A stretch of 64,000 nt of DNA from Limosilactobacillus difficilis (GTDB lineage Bacteria; Bacillota; Bacilli; Lactobacillales; Lactobacillaceae). Below, piece by piece: positions 16,951 to 26,300 of this stretch; within the stretch, counting starts at the first letter, position 1; every line of letters begins with the position of its first letter. The notes beneath the pieces are model-generated. The model was not told where the DNA came from and made no database searches. It saw only the letters and a list, made by a program, of their open reading frames with translations. The stretch is from contig NZ_CANDNU010000006.1 in NCBI RefSeq assembly GCF_947387495.1, forward strand, positions 1-64,000, given 5' to 3'. The translations under genes were made by a program, and so were the position numbers.

Positions 16951-18289
16951 AACGCGCTAGAGCTTTGCGAAGTTCATCTGCTGTATAGATCTTTCCACCT
17001 TCAAAACCGCGAAATGGGTTAATGGATTCCAGCGCAGCTTCTTGGTAGCGTTTAGCCCGTTTAAGGGCGTACTCCGTCAGCGAGCCATCCTTGACGTAGT
17101 TCATTAACTTTGCACTCGGCGTGGTCAACGGGTTAGCAACCCGGTCTTCCAAGTCCTCCAACATTTCGGAATACTCTGGGCCTAACTGAATCTGGTTAGC
17201 GTAACGTTCCAAACTCTTCATGATGGCCCACGCAGTGGATTGGTACTTGCTCGGCTCCGTCGGAACTTCTTCAGCAACCTCCTCGTTGATCTTATCAGCA
17301 TTTTCCAAGATTCCGTTAACATCTGACGGGTGAAGGGCCGGATGCATGATGAAATAACTAGCCAGTAGCCGAATAAAGCGCAAGGTCCCAGTCCGCACCC
17401 CAACGGAAGTACTTGGATCCAAATCAAGCATCCGCAGCTCAAGGTATTCGATTCCCTTCTTGGGTAGATCTTTCAAATTACGATTGCCCTTGAAACGCAC
17501 CGGCCCATGAAATTCGTAGTCAGAAGTCAGAATCCCCTGTTTAACCCCCTGTTCAATCCGGGTGATGTACTTATCAAGGCTGGTGTAGTCACCCGTAAAC
17601 TTAGTCCCAAAACCATACTTGCTTTGACGAATACTGCGCAACGGATGTTCAGGTTCCTGGCCCTTTTCAAAATAGTTAGCCTCGGCAATTGGACTCGCGC
17701 CGAAAAGGTAGGTCAAAAGCCAGCGGTAACGAACAAAACCCTGAGCGAGAACCTGGTAAAGGTAGTTGCGCACTTCCCGCTCGTCCTTAAACTGTTCAGG
17801 GAAGTTTTCCAGCACTAATTTCACCACGTGGCTGTCCAGACTCAAGTTGATATGCGCACCACATGGTGTCCCCTGAGAATAACCATGTCGTTTAGTCCAT
17901 TCTGCCAGGTAGGCTTCTTTTTTGGGCCCCATCTTAGCAAAATGAAGTTTTGTCTTATCTTTTGGCATCCGCGGTGGCATCGAAAGGGGCCACAATAATT
18001 CACCAGGAGCTAAGGCAGACCGCAAAGCATTATTAATTCGGTAGAGATAGTGCATCGCATCAATCGCGTGTGCTGCCGAAGGAGTAACGGTTTCAGACAT
18101 CGTTTCCAGATAATCATTCGTAATCCATGGATTGGTCTTTTCATCACCAATTCCTGCCGGATAAGGTTCCTGACTGAAGTTGCCTTGCTCATCAACCCGT
18201 TGCATCTCAATTTCAAGCCCCATCGTAAAATCCGAAGTCTTCGCAACAGCTTCATTTTCAAAAATTAGTTGACCAATTTGGCTAAACAT
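16928..18289 (-). CDS. gshA: Glutamate-cysteine ligase
   Basis: A 453-residue gamma-glutamylcysteine synthetase: the N-terminal FTMGLEIEMQRVD nucleotide/metal-binding motif (about residues 21-33), the ETVTPS region, the GTPCGAHINLSL substrate motif (about 140-151), and YLELRMLDLDPS (about 277-288). It is the ligase half only; no ATP-grasp glutathione-synthetase domain follows, so the product is gamma-Glu-Cys or related gamma-glutamyl dipeptides, as shown for Limosilactobacillus reuteri Gcl enzymes. The last residues (CELLGHE) and the TGA stop lie in what looks like the right end of the IS605-type element, so the native C-terminus was probably replaced. It diverges from fumC. Confidence 0.88.
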   Translation of the reverse strand: MFSQIGQLIFENEAVAKTSDFTMGLEIEMQRVDEQGNFSQEPYPAGIGDEKTNPWITNDYLETMSETVTPSAAHAIDAMHYLYRINNALRSALAPGELLWPLSMPPRMPKDKTKLHFAKMGPKKEAYLAEWTKRHGYSQGTPCGAHINLSLDSHVVKLVLENFPEQFKDEREVRNYLYQVLAQGFVRYRWLLTYLFGASPIAEANYFEKGQEPEHPLRSIRQSKYGFGTKFTGDYTSLDKYITRIEQGVKQGILTSDYEFHGPVRFKGNRNLKDLPKKGIEYLELRMLDLDPSTSVGVRTGTLRFIRLLASYFIMHPALHPSDVNGILENADKINEEVAEEVPTEPSKYQSTAWAIMKSLERYANQIQLGPEYSEMLEDLEDRVANPLTTPSAKLMNYVKDGSLTEYALKRAKRYQEAALESINPFRGFEGGKIYTADELRKALARCELLGHE

Positions 18290-18401
18290 CTGCTTACCTC
18301 CCTGATTAAAAATGTCTTAGAATTTTCTAATAATATAACAATTTTATGGCGGTTAAGCAATCAAATCATGGTATTCTGAATTAACGTAAGGAGGTTTTTT
18401 T

Positions 18402-19802
18402 ATGACTGAAGAGTATCGTACCGAAAGTGACACCCTAGGACCCGTAAAGATCCCCAAGGACGCCCTTTGGGGGCCTCAAACTGAACGGAGCCGCCATAAT
18501 TTTCCCACCGGCCAGCTAATGCCGCTGCCGATCATCCGCGCTCTTTTGCAGATCAAAAAAGCTGCAGCCGAGGCAAACCTTGAACTAGGTGCTGAACCCC
18601 AAAACAAAGCCCAGGCAATTAACGAAGCCATCGACCATTTATTCACCCTCAGTGACGTTCAATTGCAAAAAGACTTCCCACTCCACGTCTACCAAACCGG
18701 ATCTGGGACGCAAACTAATATGAACACCAATGAAGTGGTTGCCAACGAGGCGATGAAGCTTCATCCCGACTTAACTATCCTGCCGAACGACGACGTCAAT
18801 CGTGGGCAATCCTCCAACGACACCTTTCCGACGGCGATGAACCTCGTGGCTGTCCAGGCCCTTGACCAGTTAGAGCCAGCAGTTCAGCACCTGATTGACG
18901 AACTGGTCGCCAAGGAAAAGCAGTATTGGAAGACCGTCAAAGTCGGCCGCACCCACCTCCAAGACGCGACACCACTCACATTTGGTCAGGAACTGTCCGG
19001 CTACATCGCCGCCCTCAAACACGATCTCAATTATCTTCAACAACTCAAACCAACGCTGTATGAGTTGGCCATCGGGGGAACCGCCGTCGGCACCGGTCTC
19101 AATGCTCCTACTGGGATGCCTGAACAGATTGCCGCAAAGCTCTCCCAAGTGTACGGTCATCACTTCACCGTCCATACCAATAAGTTTTTCGGCCTGGCCA
19201 ACCATTCTGGCCTCAATGTTATCCACGGCGCCCTGAAAGCATTGGCGGCCGACGCCTTCAAGCTGGCCCAGGATTTGCGTTTTCTCGCGTCCGGACCCCG
19301 GGCTGGCCTGCGTGAATTAAAGCTCCCTGCCAACGAACCCGGTTCTTCCATCATGCCAGGCAAGGTCAACCCGACCCAGGCTGAAGCAGTCACCATGGCT
19401 GCCTTGCGCGTCTTTGGCAACGACACCACCATTACGATGGCGTCCTCCCAAGGTAATTTCGAGATGAACGTCTACAAACCGGTAATCATCGCTGTCTTCT
19501 TAGAATCGGCTGACTTGTTGACCGGGACCTTGCGCAATTTTGCCGATAAAGCTGTCCACGGAATGACCGTCAACGCCGACCGGATGAATGCACTGTTAGA
19601 TCATTCGCTGATGACCGTCACAGCTCTCTCCCCACATCTCGGCTACCATACGGCAGCTCAAATCGCACAGTTGGCGGACCGGGAAGGGTTGACCCTGCGT
19701 CAAGCCGCTCTCAAAAGCGGCAAGGTCTCCGCTGAACAGTACGACCAATGGATCGATTACATGAAGATGACCCGAGTAGACCAGGACCAGCCGGAAGAAT
19801 AG
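18402..19802 (+). CDS. fumC: Class II fumarate hydratase
   Basis: A 466-residue iron-independent fumarase that interconverts fumarate and malate. Signatures visible are SGTQTNMNTNEV (about residues 101-112), the SSNDTFPTAMN block, the GRTHLQDATP substrate motif and GSSIMPGKVNPTQ (about 313-325), the superfamily signature. Lactobacilli use it in a partial reductive TCA branch. AAGGAGG lies 7 nt before the ATG. The gene is monocistronic; after it lie about 140 bp without a gene and then relB. Confidence 0.95.
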   Translation: MTEEYRTESDTLGPVKIPKDALWGPQTERSRHNFPTGQLMPLPIIRALLQIKKAAAEANLELGAEPQNKAQAINEAIDHLFTLSDVQLQKDFPLHVYQTGSGTQTNMNTNEVVANEAMKLHPDLTILPNDDVNRGQSSNDTFPTAMNLVAVQALDQLEPAVQHLIDELVAKEKQYWKTVKVGRTHLQDATPLTFGQELSGYIAALKHDLNYLQQLKPTLYELAIGGTAVGTGLNAPTGMPEQIAAKLSQVYGHHFTVHTNKFFGLANHSGLNVIHGALKALAADAFKLAQDLRFLASGPRAGLRELKLPANEPGSSIMPGKVNPTQAEAVTMAALRVFGNDTTITMASSQGNFEMNVYKPVIIAVFLESADLLTGTLRNFADKAVHGMTVNADRMNALLDHSLMTVTALSPHLGYHTAAQIAQLADREGLTLRQAALKSGKVSAEQYDQWIDYMKMTRVDQDQPEE

Positions 19803-19907
19803 CAATGTGTCGCCGGCGTTTGGGTGGCGTGAGCGGCTCTTATCAATTATCCATCTATTACTATCTTTTGAATAGCATTTTCTAGTTATTTAGATATATA
19901 ATGAATA

Positions 19908-19924
19908 CATTTTATGCTAAAATG
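19908..19924. promoter_or_regulatory. Palindromic operator before relB
   Basis: CATTTTA-TGC-TAAAATG is a perfect 7-bp inverted repeat with a 3-nt centre, just before the ribosome site at 19930-19936 and next to a TATAAT at 19897-19902. Position and symmetry suit autorepression by the RHH antitoxin. Confidence 0.55.
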
Positions 19925-19944
19925 AACTCAAAGGAGTGATATTG

Positions 19945-20238
19945 ATGGCACAAATTAACATTAAAGTCGACGACCAACTCAAAGATGACGTTAGCAAAAT
20001 TTTTGCTGAGATGGGAATTGACCTGACCAGCGGCATTAAAATCTATCTAAAAAAAGTTCAGCAAACTAAAAAAATCCCGTTTGAGCTCACCAGTGCGACG
20101 GCCAAAGCCGATAACCACCCAAATAACCTTAATCAGCTTCTACTGGCACTAGCTGGCGGCAGTTCTGAACAGAGCGGCATCGGTGGCAGTATGCTCAAAA
20201 CATTTGAGCAACGGGACACTAAAGATGATAAACATTGA
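19945..20238 (+). CDS. Orphan RelB/DinJ-family antitoxin
   Basis: A 97-residue protein whose N-terminal half (AQINIKVDDQLKDDVSKIF, then MGIDLTSGIKIYLKKV) is a typical ribbon-helix-helix RelB/DinJ domain. The C-terminal half is low-complexity and polar, as expected for a toxin-binding tail. The start at 19945 has AAAGGAG at 8 nt; an upstream GTG lies in the ribosome site. No YafQ/RelE toxin follows: a strong terminator sits 10 bp after the stop. It may act as a solitary regulator, or neutralise a toxin encoded elsewhere. Confidence 0.8.
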   Translation: MAQINIKVDDQLKDDVSKIFAEMGIDLTSGIKIYLKKVQQTKKIPFELTSATAKADNHPNNLNQLLLALAGGSSEQSGIGGSMLKTFEQRDTKDDKH

Positions 20239-20248
20239 ATTTAAAAGG

Positions 20249-20281
20249 CCATCAAGTGGTTAAACCACCTGATGGTTTTTT
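20249..20281 (+). terminator. Terminator of relB
   Basis: CCATCA...GTGGTT pairs with AACCAC...TGATGG (20249-20275), followed by T7. Confidence 0.85.
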
Positions 20282-20370
20282 TGTTGCACCTAAAAAACGG
20301 ATTGGTCCCCCTTGACTAGCGGATCAATCCGTCAAATATTCAGTCGCTTGTTGATCAATGAAGCTTGGCA

Positions 20371-20688
20371 TCACAAGCCCTGCCATTGGCAACGTTTGAT
20401 GTCCACGTGACAATCATCTTTGAAGGGCACGTGTTCGGCCAATAGCATGGGCCGCTGGTCAAACCAGCCGGGAACCAGCCGTCCCGTCGCTGTTACAACC
20501 CGGTGACAAGGATGGTGACCGTGTCCACCGGACTTGCCAAGGACCTTGCCGACCAACCGCGCATTTTGAGGTCGGCCAATCAGTCGCGCGATTTGCCCGT
20601 AAGTGGCTACCGTTCCTGGGGGAATGATGTCGACAATATTGAGGACGTCGGTTATCAATTGTTGGTCAATCTTTGTCACGGGAATCAC
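20371..20688 (-). CDS. MGMT-family single-domain protein
   Basis: A 105-residue protein matching only the DNA-binding and active-site domain of O6-alkylguanine-DNA alkyltransferases: PPGTVATYGQIARLIGRPQNAR and the active-site PCHRVV (about residues 60-65). Cys is kept, unlike alkyltransferase-like (ATL) proteins that have Trp there. It lacks the N-terminal domain of Ada/Ogt, so whether it repairs DNA or only flags lesions is open. Its start overlaps the 3' end of the upstream MFS gene by 23 bp, giving translational coupling as the last gene of a three-gene operon. Confidence 0.82.
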   Translation of the reverse strand: MIPVTKIDQQLITDVLNIVDIIPPGTVATYGQIARLIGRPQNARLVGKVLGKSGGHGHHPCHRVVTATGRLVPGWFDQRPMLLAEHVPFKDDCHVDIKRCQWQGL

Positions 20689-21925
20689 CAGCCATTCGGG
20701 AAACAGACATGAAGACTATCAGGCCGATCAGAAAGAGGATACTAAGGGAGGCAGCCCCCAGGGTAGACTTACCCGTCAGTTGCGTCACCACCCCGACAAT
20801 CACCGGCCCGATGATCGCTGAGAATTTGCCCAAAATATTGTAAAAACCAAAAAACTCGTTGCTAGCATTTTTCGGGATCAAGCGACCGAAGTACGACCGG
20901 GACAAAGCCTGGATCCCACCTTGACTGGTGCCAATCAGCACTGCCAAGCCCCAGAAGTCCGCGACCGTATGCAGATGCAATGCTGCCAGGCAGATGATAA
21001 GATAGACGATAATCCCGATCAGCAGGGCGTTTCGGGTCCCGATGCGGTTGGCCAGCCAGCCGTAAAGCAAGGAAAAAGGCACCGCGATCAGCTGGACCAG
21101 CAGCAGAACCAGCATCAACATCCCCGTCTTCAAACCCATGTCCTTACCGATCGACGTCGCCATCGTGAAAATCGTGTCGACCCCATCGATGTAAAAGAAG
21201 TAGGCCACTAAAAACCAGCAAGCCTGCCGATAATGACTAAGATGGCGAAGCGTTTGCCGCAAACGAGCTAGACTATCCGCCAAATGGTGGTCGACGGCAC
21301 CCATCATGTACTGTTGGTGGCCGTGTTTAAGCAAGGGATAGGCAAAGATGATCCACCAACCAGCCGCCAGAACAAAGCTAAACTTGGCAATTGCCGTTGA
21401 CGACATCCAACCACCGAAGCCGTTGGTCAGTTCCGGCACCAGGAAAATTAGGAAGGCTAATACCCCGCCGAGGTAGCCCATTGAATAACCAGTCGTCGAA
21501 ACCATGTCCATTTCGGCATCCGTCGCCACGTCCGTCAAAAAGCTGTCGTAGAACACGTTAGCCCCCGAGTAGCCGATGCTGGCGATAATATAAACAGCCA
21601 GCAGAAGGCCCCAGAATCGCGACGGAACTGCTGCTAAAGCAAGGGTCATGATGATCCCGGCCCAGGTAAAGATGTTCAGCCAGCGGCGCTTCATGTGTGG
21701 GTAGTCAGCAAGCGTGCCTAAAAGTGGTGCCAGCAAGGAAACCACCAGCGTCCCCAGGCTGTTAGCATAGCCCCAATAAGCTGTCGAATTGCTGGTACTG
21801 ACCCCGGCTACTTCCGCGACGGCTTTAAAATAGACAGGCAGCACGGCTGTTGTGACGAGGATTCCGTAACCAGAATTGGCCCAGTCGTAAAAAATCCATC
21901 CCCATTGTTGTTTGTTAAATTTCAT
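20666..21925 (-). CDS. MFS transporter, UMF1/Atg22-like
   Basis: A 419-residue, twelve-helix membrane protein of the UMF1 branch of the major facilitator superfamily (N-terminal WGWIFYDWANSGYG, residues 8-21; LADYPHMKRRW loop near 73). The Atg22-like relatives export amino acids from yeast vacuoles; bacterial substrates are mostly unknown. The start codon overlaps the stop of the upstream phosphodiesterase by one base (TGATG), and its own 3' end overlaps the MGMT-like gene, so the three are one operon. The substrate might be a product of the phosphodiesterase, which is inference. Confidence 0.85.
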   Translation of the reverse strand: MKFNKQQWGWIFYDWANSGYGILVTTAVLPVYFKAVAEVAGVSTSNSTAYWGYANSLGTLVVSLLAPLLGTLADYPHMKRRWLNIFTWAGIIMTLALAAVPSRFWGLLLAVYIIASIGYSGANVFYDSFLTDVATDAEMDMVSTTGYSMGYLGGVLAFLIFLVPELTNGFGGWMSSTAIAKFSFVLAAGWWIIFAYPLLKHGHQQYMMGAVDHHLADSLARLRQTLRHLSHYRQACWFLVAYFFYIDGVDTIFTMATSIGKDMGLKTGMLMLVLLLVQLIAVPFSLLYGWLANRIGTRNALLIGIIVYLIICLAALHLHTVADFWGLAVLIGTSQGGIQALSRSYFGRLIPKNASNEFFGFYNILGKFSAIIGPVIVGVVTQLTGKSTLGAASLSILFLIGLIVFMSVSRMAGDSRDKD

Positions 21926-23229
21926 CAGGAGCGATCCTCCTTCACGACACCGATAATCGGTTGACCCGCCGTTGCTTGCGGATAGTGCAAGCCGAGAAGT
22001 TGGGCAAAGGTCGGTCCTTCATCGACTAAGTGAGCCGTTTGCTCAATCACCTTCTTTTGGTTCACATCCGGCCCGCAGAAGACGATTGTCGTGTCGTAAT
22101 TGGGCTGATCGGGCCCGTAACCGTGGACTCCGCGGTAACGATCGTGCGTTCCCAAAGAAGTCGGGTCAACGTCTTCGACCACCGCCGGACGGTTCACTTC
22201 ATCCGTAAAGTAGTAACCACGCTTTGCTTCGACTAAGAAAGCACAATGCGGATCAGCCCCACGCTGGGCAGCTTCTGCCTGCGAGTAAACATGGCTGACG
22301 CCTGCCGTCTGTTCAATCACCTGGCGCACCCGCTTCAGGTCCACTCCACTTGTGACGTAGACATAGCTCTCCCCGTCACAAGCCTTGGCCGTCACTTGCC
22401 AATCCTTGCGATAAGTAGTTTTCGCTGGCAACGGCCGCAGCCAGCCTTGCTTGGCAAAAGCGATATTTAAGTGAATCATCTTCGTCACGTCGATTTGATA
22501 GTGATCGCCCAGGAAAACAAAATTCGTATGCTCGTAAGTACCGGCTGCTTTAGTGGCGTCCACCAGCCGGGCCACCCGCGCATCCAGACGTTGCCAGGCC
22601 GCCCGAGCCGCCGTCGATCGCACTCCATAGCGATGGCGCATACTATCCATATCGACGAGGTGGATCAGGGTCAAATCCGGTTTTTTATTTTTCAGGGTAT
22701 CAATCGCGCAGGCCGTGACAAAATCGTCTAACCAAGGCTGCTTAATCCCGTGGCGCAAGTGACCATAACGGTGGTTCATCTGCAGTAAAAACCAGGGCGA
22801 ACTAGCCTTTAACGAGACCAAGACTTGATTGGTCCAGATACGGTTGGGAAAAATCTCCGAGATATTGTAGTCGATCTTGCTACCAGCGGTCACGGGCCAT
22901 AAAAAGGCTGCCGTCGTCAAACCGGCCTGCCGCGCCACATCATAAAGGGGCGTTGCTTGAACGTCCTTGCGATACCAGTACCAGTCAGGCGACAAGCGCT
23001 GTGGCTGCAGCTTGGTATTGTTAACGATCCCGTGAACTGCCGGGTACTGGCCGGTGATGATCGAAGTATGTGAAGGATAGGTCAGCGTCGGAAAAATACC
23101 CCGGACGTGCTGAACCCAGGTCCCCCGGTCGCGTAATTTTTTGAGGTGCGGTGCCAGATCAATCCATTGATCCAGGTCATTAAAGCCCATCGAATCTAAG
23201 GAAATGACCACCAGTTTATTTTGCGCCAT
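21925..23229 (-). CDS. Alkaline-phosphatase-superfamily phosphodiesterase/nucleotide pyrophosphatase
   Basis: A 434-residue enzyme of the NPP/AlkP superfamily. Metal and nucleophile residues appear in order: Asp in VISLDSMGFND (about residue 11), Thr in FPTLTYPSHTS (about 48), Asp-x3-His in VDMDSMRHRYG (about 203), Asp-His in FLGDHYQ (about 249) and the final His in GVHGYGPD. There is no signal peptide, so it acts in the cytoplasm. Likely substrates are nucleotides or other phosphodiesters. It is the first gene of the operon with the UMF1 transporter and MGMT-like protein. Confidence 0.85.
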   Translation of the reverse strand: MAQNKLVVISLDSMGFNDLDQWIDLAPHLKKLRDRGTWVQHVRGIFPTLTYPSHTSIITGQYPAVHGIVNNTKLQPQRLSPDWYWYRKDVQATPLYDVARQAGLTTAAFLWPVTAGSKIDYNISEIFPNRIWTNQVLVSLKASSPWFLLQMNHRYGHLRHGIKQPWLDDFVTACAIDTLKNKKPDLTLIHLVDMDSMRHRYGVRSTAARAAWQRLDARVARLVDATKAAGTYEHTNFVFLGDHYQIDVTKMIHLNIAFAKQGWLRPLPAKTTYRKDWQVTAKACDGESYVYVTSGVDLKRVRQVIEQTAGVSHVYSQAEAAQRGADPHCAFLVEAKRGYYFTDEVNRPAVVEDVDPTSLGTHDRYRGVHGYGPDQPNYDTTIVFCGPDVNQKKVIEQTAHLVDEGPTFAQLLGLHYPQATAGQPIIGVVKEDRS

Positions 23230-23315
23230 GATTTAATCCCGCTTTCATTTTTATCTCTAAAGTTTCAAGGTACGGCTATTAGGCCTTTTTGTCAATTACT
23301 GCACTCCGTTACAAG

Positions 23316-23350
23316 AAAACGACCCGGACAGCTTTGCCTATCCGGGTCGT
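23316..23350 (-). terminator. Terminator of the MMPL gene
   Basis: ACGACCCGGA (23319-23328) pairs perfectly with TCCGGGTCGT (23341-23350); a T-rich tract follows on the minus strand. Confidence 0.8.
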
Positions 23351-23368
23351 TCTAGTTATCTAAGCTCA

Positions 23369-26300
23369 TTATTGAGGGTTCTTATTAATCACGCGTTTTT
23401 TCAGCGGCGTACCGTAAGTCAGTGAGATTGCACTGGTCATTACTTCCGGCATGATCACAACCAAGATGATCAGACCGACGATCACAGTCATCGCAACTTC
23501 GATCAAGGTTGGAATGCCAGACGGAATCAGTGCAGCAAAAGTACCGCTCAGGATAATAGCGGCTGAAATAACAACCGTCCCGATGTTGCTGCAAGCCCGC
23601 AAGATGTTCCTATTTGGATTATCCTCGGTTTCCTGGTAATCCAGGTAACGACGCATCAGGAAGATACTGTAATCCACACCCAAGGCAATCAACATGATGA
23701 AGCTAAAGAACGGCGTATTCCACGTCAGCATGTCCCGCCCCATCACGAGGCTGACCAGCCAGTGGTTGATAGACAATGATGACAGGTAAGCCAGGACCAG
23801 CGTTCCCATGATGTACAACGGTTGCAGAAGTGAACGGGTGATGAAGATCAGTGCCAGCGAAATGCCGACCAACATGATCACGGCTGTCCGCATGAAGTCA
23901 GAGCCCGCAATCTGCCGCATGTTGTAGATCCGTTCTGACTGACCGCCCATCGCAATCCGTGAATCACCGAGGCTGGTTCCCTTCAGGGACTTCCGAGCCA
24001 TCGAAGCCAGTGAGTTAGCCCGGTTGGTAGCCGCGTAACTGTTTGGATCGGAGTTGTAAACAATCACAATCCGAGCCGCCTTCTTGTCACTAGACAGGTA
24101 GGTCTGGATTGATGGCTGGAAGGTCTTGCTGTGAAGAACGTAGCTTGGGATGTAGAAGTGTTGCGCTGCCGCAGAATGCTGCAAACCACCCAAGTAGTTT
24201 GAGCCGGAGTTCAGGCCCTTGTTCAACTGCTGCAGACCCGACGTCAGCTGTGGAGAAGCGGCAGCAAGCCGGTTGATCCCCGTGTTGAGCTGAAGTGCCC
24301 CAGCGGCCCCTTGGCTAACCGCATTTTGGACCTGAGTCAAACCACCCGTCAGCTGCTGCAGGGCGGAAGTAGCACCTGGCAGAGCCACATTGGAAGCAGC
24401 GGCCAGTTGAGCAACCGAGGCCTTCAAGGTCGTAATCTGCCCGGTCAAACCGCTCAGTGAGGAAGCGGAACTGGAAACCGCCCGCATCGAATTGCCTAAA
24501 CTCTGGTCAGCTGCTCCGGCAGCTTGGATGTTAGCAGCTACTGACTGCAGCTTGCCGGCCATTGAAGATTGCTGGCCACTAGCGGAACTGGCAGCGCTCG
24601 ACATAATCTGCCGCATTGCGCCCTCCATAACGGCCTTTTGCTGGTCGTTTAACTTAGCTGACGATTCAGCACTTTGGAAGGCCGACATCGCTGCCCCAGT
24701 GTCGAGACTAGCACTGGCGCCAGAAAGGCTCTTTAATGTGTTGCCAGCCTGGGTCAGGTTATTGCCGATCACCGTAGCCTGGGTTCCGACATTTTGCAAG
24801 TTGCTAGTCAGACCCGCGGTATCGATCGAACCCCCAGCATTGTTAAGGGCGTTGTTTAACTGCTGGATTCCGCTATTGATCTGCGGTAATCCCTGTTCCA
24901 GTTGGGCGATCTGGGAGGCACTCGAACCGGACATCGAGGCGTTTAACTGCTGACTCAGCTGGGTCAAGCCGTCAACCAGCTGTTGGCTGCCGGCTGACAG
25001 TTGGTTGATCCCGCTGCCCATCTGCTGACTGCCGGCCGTCAACCGGTCAACACCACTGGTTGCTTTGCCGAGTTGTTTGTTGACCGTTCCCAACTGGTTG
25101 TTGACGTATAGCCGTTTGATCTTGGCACCGCTCGGCTGGGTCGCAGAGGTTGCCAATTTGACGCCGTTACTGTTCTTAATTTGCCCAGTGATGTTATCCA
25201 GAAGCATCAGGTCCTTCTGGTTATCCAACCGGTGATCGGACTGAATGTAGAGTTCCGATGGCTCTGCAGTCCCCTTCGAAAAGTGTTGTTGAACAAGGAT
25301 GTAACCGTGCTTGGACGGAACGCTGTCCGCAATTTCGGCTGCGTCATCATAATCCAACGAGTGCTGCGAAGTCAGAGCAAACGGCAATAGAATTACCAGG
25401 ACCAGGGCTAAGGCGATGATCGGGTGTTTCAGCGAATGCTTTGATTGGAAGTGCCACAAACGACTTTCCGACTCGCCCTCGAATTTCTTAACCGGCCAGA
25501 ACATGTTCTTGCCGAGAGTCACCATGAAGAACGGATTCAAAGTCAGCAAAACGATCAGCAGGACGGCCACCCCAACGGCCACCCCAACGGCTGACCGGTA
25601 AATAGAGAAGCGCGCCAAGCCGAGGGCCGCAAAACCGATCAGCAACGAACTACCCGACATCAAAATGGTATGACCAGCCCGCCACCGAGCATCCATCGCT
25701 GCCTCATAGTTCTCCATCCCGGAACCAAGATTTTCTTTAAAGCGGTTATACAGCAAGATGTTGTAGTCCGTCCCGATCCCAAAGAGGACAATCACCATAA
25801 AGACTTGGGTGAAGTTAGAGAACGGAAAATTGAACCGCTGAACTAAGTTTGTCACCAAACTAAATGAGGTAATAAAGGAAACCCCTACCGTCAACAAAGA
25901 AATTAACGGCACGATTGGCGAACGGAAGACCAGGACGAGAACAATGAAAATAAAGATGACTGAGATGGTTTCAGTCCGCTTGATCCCTTCCTGAATGGCA
26001 CCAGAAAAGTCGTTTTGAATGATCTGAGAACCGGTGACGTAGGTCTTTAGTCCCGTCGTCTTCATCGCACCCATCAGTGCTTTGTTTTCATTTTTAACGG
26101 TGTCGTGACTTTTGCTGACATTCATCTGAACCAGGACTGTTGACTTATCTTTGGAAATCAACTGTTTCTTGGTGGATGCATTGTCATAGGCAGCGGTCAT
26201 GCTCTTGATCCCGTACTTGCTCTTATGTCGTTTCAAGTAGTTGATCGTGTGCTTAACCCGCTTGACCTGGGCATGAGACATTGCTTCGTCACCGTTGCTA

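Noticed and set aside
24492-24953. 153-codon open frame opposite the MMPL gene
   Set aside because: Lies over the repeat-rich exterior domain; repeat codon bias keeps the opposite frame open.
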